A DNA stretch of 64,000 nt from Pinus tabuliformis (taxonomy: Eukaryota; Streptophyta; Pinopsida; Pinales; Pinaceae). Below, piece by piece: positions 24,543-33,120 of the stretch (position 1 is its first letter; each line of letters opens with the position of its first letter). Position numbers and translations under genes: made by a program. The notes beneath the pieces are model-generated. The model ran no database searches and was not told the DNA's origin. It saw nothing but the letters and a program-made list of their open reading frames with translations. Where the stretch lies: positions 117,684,989-117,748,988 of the forward strand of contig CM062815.1 of NCBI GenBank assembly GCA_031772625.1, in the 5' to 3' direction.

Positions 24543-24629
24543 TCCAAGTTGTTGGTTATTTGGAGAAAGAAATAGTTTGTCTCACTGGTTGGTTATGAAC
24601 TAGCTGAAAGGTTGGTTAAGCGAAATTAA

Positions 24630-25363
24630 AATTGTTCAAGAGGCAGCTGACCAATGAGGAATTGGGGAGGATGTGAATTGATAGAGAAGAACAAGGTTCC
24701 AAAGCTCAAACATGCAGGAAAAATGAATTGAGGAGGAAGGGTCCTTGCTTCAATTGCAAGGAACCTTAGGGACCCAACCACTCATGCTTGAATGACACCA
24801 AGGAGATGAAAAAGGTAGAGCTAGACGAAATTCCTCCCGACTTTCAGGATGAGGATTCTTCTTTGGATGAGTCCATGGGGTCATATGGGAATGCCTATGG
24901 GGAGAATGAGCATTCCTGTGGAGGTTTCCACAACAGGCCAGATTTATATTCCAGTGTGTATGATGAGAAGTCAGTGGGGCCTACAGGAGACATTCAAGTT
25001 GATGAGTCACCAATCACAATTGAGCATGAGCAGCATATGGTGGAGCATGCGTTAGCTAAGGAGGATGATATGCACAGTATGAAAGATGGGCCTTTTGTGG
25101 AGAGTCAATTGGAGGTTCATGCTGAACCCATGATAGAGGAGGATGAGCATCCATCTTATGGACCAGCCATTAATGAGGAGCAGACAAATGCACATAAAGC
25201 TAGCAGGGTTGTATTACGAGTAGACACTTGTCATCACGAGGTGTTGGAGTCTGACAGGATAGTTTTGCAGGAGGTTAGTAGACCAAAGGAGCATGGAGTT
25301 TCCGGACATATGAGAGAGGTTCTTCTGGAGATGGTGGTGCATCCATGTTTGGTCCTACCTTGA
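24630..25363 (+). pseudogene. Gag C-terminus with zinc knuckle, then an acidic ORF, element C
   Basis: The frame reads RQLTNEELGRM, then KGPCFNC..., a C-x2-C-x7-H-x-C knuckle of the Ty3 chromovirus type (CFNCKEP-stop-GPNHSC; TAG probably from tryptophan TGG). It continues into an acidic, low-complexity stretch (24788-25363, 191 codons) rich in E, D, H and S. The region after the knuckle in such elements leads into protease, but no protease motif is present. Probably a relic or an altered gag. Confidence 0.55.
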
Positions 25364-25367
25364 TGAG

Positions 25368-25964
25368 GTGCATATATGTGTAGTGAAAACCAACAGAGCT
25401 ACAGTGTTTCTAGGCAACAACCCTCTCCAGGATTACATAGACAGGAAGTGCAACACAGTTTGGCCACTTGTACCCATTGTAGGGAGAGAGGTAGGGTTTT
25501 TTCAATGGATATTGTTGATTGACCAAACAAATTTGCGTGAGTTGGGAATGCTACAACATAAGGGACTTATCACATATGCAGGTGCCTATGCATCTGATCC
25601 TTCCCATAGGATGGATTGGCGAGAGAGCATAAGTTGGTACCCTATTGATGGAGTATCATTTTTAGTCATGAGCATAGTATTGCAAGAGCCCTTAGATGTG
25701 AGGGATAATACATGTTGTAGTTGGTCGCAACATGTAGGTTGGCCACTCATCAACATTTCAGCACAACATCAACATAGTGGGATTGAAATTGGTCTATGCC
25801 AAGGATTGGATTGGAGAGAGGTGATGAGTTGGTATTATATTGGTGGAGCAGCATTTATGGCTAGAGACAGAGCAGAGATAGAGCCATGGGGTATGGGCGA
25901 TGGTGATTGGTCATGGTGTCTTTGGGATCCAAGTGGATCCATGGATGACGGATTGATTCAGTGA
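25368..25964 (+). CDS. 198-codon ORF of unknown function in element C
   Basis: Open from 25368 to a TGA after LIQ. Tryptophan-rich (WDPSG, WSWCLWD). It contains an internal duplication: MDWRESISWYPIDGVSF (residues 82-98) and LDWREVMSWYYIGGAAF (147-163). No known domain recognised. It directly follows the acidic gag-like ORF, with 4 bases between. It may be non-coding element sequence that happens to be open. Confidence 0.3.
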   Translation: MHICVVKTNRATVFLGNNPLQDYIDRKCNTVWPLVPIVGREVGFFQWILLIDQTNLRELGMLQHKGLITYAGAYASDPSHRMDWRESISWYPIDGVSFLVMSIVLQEPLDVRDNTCCSWSQHVGWPLINISAQHQHSGIEIGLCQGLDWREVMSWYYIGGAAFMARDRAEIEPWGMGDGDWSWCLWDPSGSMDDGLIQ

Positions 25965-26128
25965 CTTGTTTGGGATCCAGGTATTAATGGATTCGTCCAT
26001 GTTTGGTTAGCGTGGATGCATGGTGTGGCACAGTGGTTCACATGGGATCCTGGTATCAGTTTGCAGATGCTTCTGCAGTGGATAGATATGGATTAATTGA
26101 GGGAAAACAATCTTAGAGTGCAAGGATT

Positions 26129-27166
26129 TGTCATGTCCCCATTTTTATTTTCCTCTATAGTTAACCAGGATGGATTTCCAGGGCATGGGATGGCCAGGTC
26201 AAGGGAGCAGGATTATGTTGTCAGGGGTCTTGGAGGAGTTTTGAGGTTTTTTTATGGGATCTGATGGCATTCACTTGGCTTATACCATCATCCACATGGT
26301 TTTCCTTTTATTTTGTTGCATTTCGACAACTTTCAAAAAACAGAGTTATTAATGGGCCTAACTTAATTAATTACACTTGAGGTGGCATTTTGGGAGGAAA
26401 ATTTGATGGAATATCTTATTGTAATAGCTCGTTGGAACTAGAATGAAAATATCTATGGGATGGGATGTTAGAAGTTACTACTAGTGGTCAAAGAGAGTAT
26501 GGTGGGAAGTTGACCATTTTCCCAGATTAAAAGTGACTTTAATTAGTAAGAGAGGAAAATAATTAATTGAAGGGAAAATGGCCAAAAGTGACTTAGTGAA
26601 ATAGATTAAAATTAAAAGTGACTTAGATGGATTCAAAAAGGATTTTCTAGAATAATATTAAAATAATCAAAATAAGATGCTTCTAGAGACTTGAAGATCT
26701 ATCTATGGAGTCTTTAAAAGGAGGAGGAGGAGATCAATTGTGACATCTTGGATTTGAGAATTGTCTTGTGTGAGAGGTTTGAGAAACGAGTTCTCTACAT
26801 TAATAGCCTCAGGATGGAAACCTTTGGGTGCTTTTGGTGAGAGTGGACGAAAATCCACCTCATTCCCTCGATGGATTCATCCAGAATTCACAAGTTATAG
26901 CTATTGTTTTCAGTTCATATTTTGGAGGCCCGGTTTAAGCTTGTAGCAGATATCTGTGGGAGGCCATTCTCTCAGCCATTTTTGGCATTACATGTACTCT
27001 CCTATTTAATAAAATAAGGTTGAATTTATGCATGATTATCTTGTCCAATTTTTAGGTGCAGTTTTTGTTGTTAATTATGTGATTCAATGGGTGAAAATTG
27101 TTTATGGAGTTAACAACTTAAATTTTTGAAATTATTTTCTGCAAAAAAAATATTTATGATATTACA
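26129..27166 (+). repeat. 3' LTR of element C (about 1.04 kb)
   Basis: Starts TGTCATGTCCCC and ends GATATTACA. TTTAATAAAATAAGG near 27005 is a likely poly(A) region, placed like that in the 5' LTR. The remaining sequence differs from the 5' LTR. Confidence 0.6.
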
Positions 27167-27300
27167 TCAGGACCAAGACTTTTATCTTTCTAAAAATTTG
27201 CAATTACATTCTTTAATTCTTCTTCAGGTACCTCCTCTGTTGGAGCTTTGTTATCTTCATTGTCCACAAATATGGGGAAATTTTGGGCAACACTAATCAC
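27167..27300 (-). pseudogene. LINE ORF2, short pre-RT segment
   Basis: Minus strand reads VISVAQNFPIFVDNEDN, EEVPEEELKNVIANF-stop-KDKSLGP. This is the conserved L1 segment just before DGW, which continues at 21027. Confidence 0.85.
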
Positions 27301-28200
27301 TGTAGATTTTTACTATAGATTCAAACTGCTTATGTAATATGCTAAAACAAAAGACTGGAATCTACTCTACTCTACTCATTAGCGGAAACAAAAATTGATC
27401 GATGAAATCACGAAGCAAAAAAGGAAGAATTTCAATCACACATAACATAATATTTTTCTAGGGAAAGCAATAGCTAAAAACCATGATATCTATATATTGC
27501 ATTAACCAAAAGATCTAAGAAGAAAATATAATGCTTGTTCAACCCAAACAATATTTTCACAAGTACAATCTATCTCACTACTTCACAAATCAGCTCAAGC
27601 CAATACTTAGCCAAATCAGTTGCATGCCAAGTTCCTAATTCATTGTGCAGTTTCCTAGGGAATTGGCCAATATTTAATTGAGAAATTCCTCATTCATAAC
27701 TACGCAATCCATCCATAGGCCTTCCTCTGGTTGCATGCATCTCCTATTTAATTTAGATGAATTTACAACTTATAGTACAATGTCCCTAAACTCTAATTTC
27801 AACTGGGTCTTCATTTGAACTGACATGCATGAGTTATTTTGAGTGAATTATCAGTTATCTGATTGATCACTGCATGTGAATTAAATATCAATTAAATCAG
27901 TTGACCACTCACTAGTTCTTCCAACAGTTAGAACTAGTTTAACTGAATTTAACTCAATTAAACTAAATTAAATAATTACAACTCAATAAGAACTCAACCT
28001 AGGCCCCTAAAATTTATGGATCACTCTACATGACTCTAGATAGACTCCCAACTTGAATTTACTGAGCCAACTAAGTCAACTTAACTTAGTTACCTATTAC
28101 AATTTGTTATGAGAATAGAATTACAATTTAATTCAAGGACAAATTAAATAGGGATCTTCCTTGATATTATTTTTAACATTTCTTGTTTCTATTTTCAACA
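27301..28200 (-). repeat. 3' LTR of element D (900 bp)
   Basis: Runs TGTAGATTTTT to TTTCAACA, next to a polypurine tract. Collinear with 30132 onward. Confidence 0.9.
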
Positions 28201-28219
28201 CTTCCTCTCCTCAAGAAAG
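28201..28219 (-). other. Polypurine tract of element D
   Basis: Minus strand CTTTCTTGAGGAGAGGAAG directly precedes the LTR start. Confidence 0.8.
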
Positions 28220-28835
28220 GAATTAAACTATATCATGATCTGGTACCTTTGGAATGTTCTGCATGCAACACTTATCACTATTGTTGTTGCTACTAAAAAA
28301 TCATCCAAATAAAATAAACTAAATCAACTGTGTCTACAACTATCTACTAGGAAAATTGTGTTGTTGCAAACTCTCCTAATAAGCCTCCTTCTTTGTTTTC
28401 AACACTACTCTGCACTTCCTTAGTATCTGATTGACATTGATCCTCCTGCTACTAAATATTGTGGACCCCTGTAGTAAGGTAATGATCCATGAGACAAAAA
28501 ACACCTCAATGGACCCTGCCCAAATTTCTGCACCCTTGGGACTATGGTTTCATATCTCCCCACCTCACACCTAAAGGTATGGTTGCATGTTCTCCCCCTA
28601 CCCACTTGGCTCGAAATTTCCCCCTACTGGAGGTCTCTACTTGAGTGGATGTCTCCACTCAGTCTCCTCTCTGCTTCTCCAATTGTGGCTTCTCCACAAC
28701 TTACTGAAGCTACTTCTAAGGCTGCATGTTGAGAGGTAATTCATGCTCCCTCTCAACCACCAAGTCTCTAACCTTTTCCTTGCTCCTCAAGGCTTTGCAT
28801 GCACCTTGTACCTCAAGTGCATATAGGTTCTTGAC
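28220..28835. other. Residual 3' internal region of element D
   Basis: No domain recognised. The open text after protease (VKNLYALEVQG) fades into stops where integrase would begin, so this marks the internal deletion. Confidence 0.5.
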
Positions 28836-29351
28836 TCACAAATCTATCTGTTTCACTTGTCCCATGGCGATGTGTCTAAGGAAAACTGTTCCTTTGCTAA
28901 ATATCACATAGTAGCCACGGTCCTCCAACATGGCAACAGAAACCAAGTTCTTCTTCAAATCCAGAACATATATGACATCTTTCAATGTGAGGGGAGAACC
29001 AGACTCCCTCTTAAAGGTATCAGTACCGATTTCATTCGCGCTATACCTCCCATCATCTCCCATCTCGATGTGCATCTGGAGGTCCTTCTCCTCCAAGTTA
29101 CTAAAGATCTCTTTGTTGTCGTTCATATGGAATGAGGCTCCATTATCTAGGTACCACACACTACCCATCACCAATGTCACCATGTGAGTGATGAGGGTGA
29201 AATCAAGTTCGAATTGTGAAGCAAGGTCTTCACCTGTCTCTCCTCCTGAGGGATTCTTACCAACCTTCTTGTGCGAACACTTTGCGGCATAGTGTCCTAG
29301 CTTGTGACAGTGAAAATATTTAATTTTTTGACATGTTCTTCTTCTTTCCAC
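28836..29351 (-). pseudogene. Zinc knuckle and protease of element D
   Basis: The knuckle reads FHCHKLGHYAAKC with the first cysteine changed. Protease motif YLDNGASFHM has asparagine for the usual serine in D-S-G-A-S. A conserved region with LTLKDVIYVLDLKKNLVSV follows. A frameshift separates it from gag. Confidence 0.8.
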
Positions 29352-29544
29352 TCTGACTGGAATTTTATTTGGAATGGGGTGACTTCCCCTTCCCTTTCTT
29401 CACCTTTCCAGCTAAGACACAGTTCTCCTCATCATCATGCTTGGATGAGGATCCATCTCTGATGTTTCACTGAATCTTTTCATGTACCAAGTTGGACCAC
29501 AACCGCTCCCACTCTTGTAGCTTCTCCCTCCCATTAACTCAGTC

Positions 29545-30036
29545 CTAGTAGTTTCGCCAGCTCTTGTGAAGTCCTAGAAGTGCTAGGCTCACCAGATCGT
29601 CTTCCACAATAGTAACACCAACACTTCCAAGCTCATCCCAAAATTGGGTGAACTTGGTCAAGTACTTTGGTATTGTATTTTCCTTCTCCATCTTGATATT
29701 TCTAATTTTGTCCATCAGTGCTAGCTTCTTGTGGTCACTACTATTTTGAAATAGGTTCGTCAATGCCTTCCACATTTCAAATGGATTTTCCTTACCGTTG
29801 AGATTCGAGACAATATGATCTCGAACTCCGTATAAGATAATCCTTCTCGCCCTTTCCACACACTTTCTCCATTCAGCCAAATCTTTAGCATCAGATGTTG
29901 GAGGCTTCGGGATATCATGATCTATGAATTCATTTAACACGTTTTCTTCCAACACTGCCTCCATTTTTTCCTTCCAAGCTATGTAATTCAAGTTGCCCTC
30001 CAGGGCATACTCAAGTCTCAAATCGTAGAACGACAT
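29545..30036 (-). pseudogene. Gag of element D (copia UBN2 type)
   Basis: 163 codons from ATG at 30036. It contains W-K-E-K-M at the N-terminus, ARRIILYGVRD, MWKALTNLF and a helical segment ending LLGLHKSW, the standard copia gag fold. About 95 bases downstream of the primer site. The break after it looks like a frameshift rather than a natural end. Confidence 0.8.
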
Positions 30037-30119
30037 CCCGCTGACTCTGAAGTATGAAACTACAAATTCGATTTCACTTGCACAAAAAACTCGTATTCTC
30101 CTCTTCTATAGTGACTTCA

Positions 30120-30131
30120 TCTCTGATACGA
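30120..30131 (-). other. Primer binding site of element D
   Basis: Minus strand TCGTATCAGAGA, a mutated initiator-tRNA-Met site, abuts the LTR. Confidence 0.75.
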
Positions 30132-31015
30132 TGTAGATTTTTACTATAGATTCAAACTACTTATGTAATATGCTAAAACAAAAGACTTGAATCTACTCTA
30201 CTCTACTCATCAGGGGAAACAAAAATTGATTGATGAAATCATGAAGTAGAAAAGGAAGAATTTCAATCACACATAACACAATATTTTTCTAGGGAAAGAA
30301 ACAACTAAAAACCTTTCTATCTATATATTTCATTAACCAGAAGATCTGAGAAGAAAATTCAATGCTTGTTCAACCCAAACAATCTTTGCACAAGTGCAAT
30401 CTATCTCACTGCTTCACAAATCATCTCAAGCCAATACTTAGCCAAATTAGTTGCATGCCAAGCTCCTACTTCATTGTGCAATTTCCTAGGTAATTATCCC
30501 ATATTTAATTGTGAAATTCCTCACTCATAACTACGCAATCCATCCATTGGCCTTCCTTTGATTGCATGCATCACCTGTTTAATTTAGATTAATTTACAAT
30601 TGATAGTACATTGTCCCTGAACTCTAATCTCAACTGGATATTGAGCTATTTTGAGTGAATTATTAGTTATATAATTGATCACTACATGTGAATTAAATCT
30701 AATATAATTCACTTGACCACTCACTAGTTCCTCCAACAATTAGAACTAGTTTAATTGAATTTAACTTAGTTAAGCTAAATTTAATAATTACAACTCAATA
30801 AGAACTCAACCTGGGCCCCTAAAATTTAGGGATCAGTCTACATGACTCTAGATAGACTCCCAAATCAAATTTACTAAGCCAACTAAGTCAACTTAACCTA
30901 GTTAATTGTTACAAGTTGCTATGAGAATAGAATTACAATTTTAATTCCTAATGTAATTCAAGGACAAATTAAATCAGGATCTTTCTTGATGTTAGTTTTA
31001 ACATTTCTTGAGGCT
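30132..31015 (-). repeat. 5' LTR of element D (main part; its tip is at 32608-32630)
   Basis: Matches 27301-28185. The last about 15 bases are displaced to 32608-32630 (TTTCTTGAGGCT then ATTTTCAACA) by the Penelope-like insertion. Confidence 0.88.
31003..31015. repeat. Target duplication of the Penelope-like element, left copy
   Basis: ATTTCTTGAGGCT, identical to 32608-32620. The intact 3' LTR of element D has a single related copy there (ATTTCTTGTTTCT). Confidence 0.85.
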
Positions 31016-31081
31016 TTGGATTTAAGAGATCTGTGGTTTGCATCTTTTGAATCAGTGACCGGAGAATCCACAGTATGAACA

Positions 31082-31136
31082 TTTTTATACCAACGTTTCA
31101 AATCCCAAATGGGATCCATCATCAGGATTTTAGAAT
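31082..31136 (-). ncRNA. Hammerhead-ribozyme-like motif of the Penelope-like element
   Basis: On the minus strand: CTGATGA (31125-31119); stem II GGATCCC/GGGATTT with loop ATTT (31117-31100); GAAA (31099-31096); a very short stem III ACGTTGGT; and the cleavage triplet GTA (31090-31088). This matches the three-part hammerhead core and the minimal stem III typical of Penelope-like elements. Stem I pairing on the two flanks is poor, so the copy may be inactive. Confidence 0.75.
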
Positions 31137-31364
31137 AATGATAAAAGAAGAGCTTCTTAGGGAATAAATAATAATGAGGATAAATTTTTAGGGAACAACA
31201 TACTGTCGGCTTGGAATAATAATTTTATTTTATTTTATTTTAATAAATTACTTTTATTTTTATATTAAAATTTTTATTGAAGAGTTAATATATTAATTCA
31301 TAACCTAAAGATTAAATTAGGGAATTGAACTAATACTAAAATTAGTTTATTGAACTAAAATATA

Positions 31365-31735
31365 ATAATTTCTATATAAATTAAATTAATATATTAAACT
31401 ACTTCATATTAACAATTATAAATAATAAATATTTATAATTGATTATATAATAATTAATATATTAATTAATAGTTATATCGAAATTATTATATTATAGCAT
31501 TATAATGCTAATTTTTATATTAAAAAGGTTATTTCTAAAAAATATTAGGGAAATCTATATTAATTTCTATATAAATTAAACTAATATATTAAACCAAATC
31601 ATATTAACAATTATAAATAATTAATATTTATAATTAATTACTATAATAATTAATATATTAATTAATAACTATATAGAAATCAATATATTATGGTATTTTA
31701 ATGCTAATTCTTCAACTTTGATATTAATAAAAAGG
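31365..31735. repeat. AT-rich near-duplication in the 3' region of the Penelope-like element
   Basis: Text starting AATTTCTATATAAATTAAA occurs at about 31367 and again at 31562, and the two roughly 170-base blocks match at most positions (offset about 195). Confidence 0.75.
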
Positions 31736-31770
31736 TATTGACTAATAAAATAGAAAAGGAGAGGGATAAC

Positions 31771-32607
31771 TTACCTATTGAATGCTTTACCTGGGGATGT
31801 GTTGGCGATTTTGATTTCCCTGATCAAGGGAAGCCAGCTCCCGCTAATCTCCATACCATTGTCTCTGTTCAGATTATGAGGATGCTTGATAATTTCAAGT
31901 GCTTCTCTGATCTTTCGTCTCTGATGCTGCTCTTCCCTTGCGATAATTGATGCGCTTTCCAGGCAGATATGGTGCTTAGTCTTTGAGGAGTGTTCTACCA
32001 GGGCTGAAGTACGAGATCTTCCATTCCTAATATCAGCGCCATGTTCCTTGAGCCTTGTCTGGAGGGAGCGACCTGTTTCACCAATGTAGCTTTTTCCACA
32101 AGAACAATCTATTTTATAGACTCCTTTAAGCTGACGATTGTCAATATCATCTTTTACAGACTTCAAACCTTGCCTGATAGTACCAAGTGCTGAGAAATGC
32201 GTGATAATGTTTTTCTTTCTTAGGATTTTAGCGATTTTGTCTGTAACTCCATGGATATAAGGAAGAAAAACCTTACCATATTGAGGTTGGTCTTGAGCCT
32301 TGGGCTCATGAGATAACAACTTTCTTTCAGCTTTCTCTATGACTTTTTTAATTTCTTGCTCTTTGTAGCCTATACTCTTAAAAGTTAAAACTAAATGCTT
32401 CTTTTCTTCGTTCAGATGCTCTGAGTCAGAAATTTGAAGGGCTCTCATGGCAAGAGTGTTTAGAACACCAAACTTCTGGGCTGGGTGGTGGTGGGAATCA
32501 GCATGGAGGTAACTTTCTGTGTGGGTTGACTTCCTGAAAACCTTATGGCCCAAAGAGCCATCCTCTTTTCTGATGATTAGAACGTCTAAAAAAGGAATGC
32601 TCTGATG
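31771..32607 (-). pseudogene. Penelope-like RT C-terminus and GIY-YIG endonuclease
   Basis: The continuous frame begins in the RT thumb region (SIPFLDVLI, DGSLGHKVFRKSTHT, SHHHPAQK). A helical linker with KEQEIKKVIEKAE follows, then the nuclease: GVYKIDCSCGKSYIGETGR, RLKEH, and a downstream REALEI glutamate. GVY and YIG are the family hallmark; the cysteine pair before YIG is typical of Penelope-like proteins. The nuclease nicks target DNA to prime reverse transcription. The C-terminal part looks intact, but the RT core is missing. An upstream ATG at 32844 belongs to the LINE, not this protein. Confidence 0.9.
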
Positions 32608-32630
32608 ATTTCTTGAGGCTATTTTCAACA

Positions 32631-33120
32631 ATAAATTCAACAAACTTGCCCACTCAAGCTCCTTAAATAGGTTTTGAAAATGTGCATAGCTTAAGGAAGA
32701 AAGGCCTTCAAAATTTGAGACCTCCCTACTTACCTCATCCTGGAGATTCCAAATAGTGGTAGATGTGTTTCTTCCCTTAGCATAATCTTGAAAAAACTTT
32801 GTGTTCTCGTCCCCACCTTCTAACCAAATGGCTATGCTCTTCAAACACCAAGAAGCCTCCTGAGCTTTGAGGATAGCCTTCCTGTAAAAGGTCAGTCAAA
32901 ACAGGGACTCCCTAGAGTTTGCATCCAAAAAGGTTCCAACTCTGGAGTCTAAAACATCTTGAATCTCCTTTTCAATATCAACCATTTCCCGCTCCTCTCA
33001 GCAAGAATTTTTTTTCCTAATCTACAACCCATATTTTGCCACATTTAAGGTTCACTTCAAATTGTTGGGCAACCGACAAACCAATGGTATCATAAGGAAT
33101 TCAACCTTCATGTCGTCACT
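32631..33120 (-). pseudogene. LINE ORF2, region between endonuclease and RT
   Basis: Minus strand reads IPYDTIGLSVAQQFEVNLK (about 33090), then IEKEIQDVLDSRVG, YRKAILKAQEASW, and IWLEGGDENTKFFQDYAKGR, HFQNLFKE. These are the standard plant L1 pre-RT motifs in order, with scattered stops. It continues at 27300 after element D. Confidence 0.85.

Larger units (their letters stand above)
21028..27166 (+). mobile_element. Element C: non-autonomous LTR element with a captured cohesin-regulator fragment
   Basis: It begins TGTAATGTCCCC (21028) and ends GATATTACA (27166), with perfect TGTAAT/ATTACA termini. Flanks TCAAG (21023) and TCAGG (27167) are a 5-bp target duplication with one change. Removing the element restores a continuous LINE reading (KSLGP-DGWGIEFF). 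The interior has a tRNA-iMet primer site, degenerate tandem repeats, a PDS5-like fragment, a gag zinc knuckle and two further ORFs, but no protease, RT or integrase. It would need another element's enzymes. Confidence 0.75.
31016..32607 (-). mobile_element. Penelope-like element (5'-truncated), Dryad-like
   Basis: 1.6 kb between two copies of a 13-bp target duplication. On the minus strand: the end of the RT domain, a linker, a GIY-YIG nuclease, an AT-rich 3' region with a 170-bp near-duplication, and a hammerhead-ribozyme core near the 3' end. Penelope-like elements with GIY-YIG are known in conifers (Dryad) and have been explained by ancient transfer from arthropods. The upstream RT catalytic part is missing, so this copy is dead. 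Confidence 0.88.
27301..32630 (-). mobile_element. Element D: gag-only Ty1/copia (TR-GAG type), split by a Penelope-like element
   Basis: LTRs at 27301-28200 and 30132-31015 plus 32608-32630; gag and protease only; primer site and polypurine tract present. Integrase, RT and RNase H are absent, so mobilisation needed a helper. LTRs differ at about 8 of the first 128 bases (about 6%). Flanks ATCAC (left) and ATAAA (right) are a weak target duplication. Confidence 0.85.

Noticed and set aside
32608..32844. N-terminus of the 357-codon ORF as part of the GIY-YIG protein
   Set aside because: Residues 1-71 are L1 code and the next few are LTR tip and target duplication.
33080..33092. TGGTATCAT resembling a primer site for the 2.4-kb insertion
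   Set aside because: It falls in LINE code (IPYDTIG on the minus strand), outside the target duplication.
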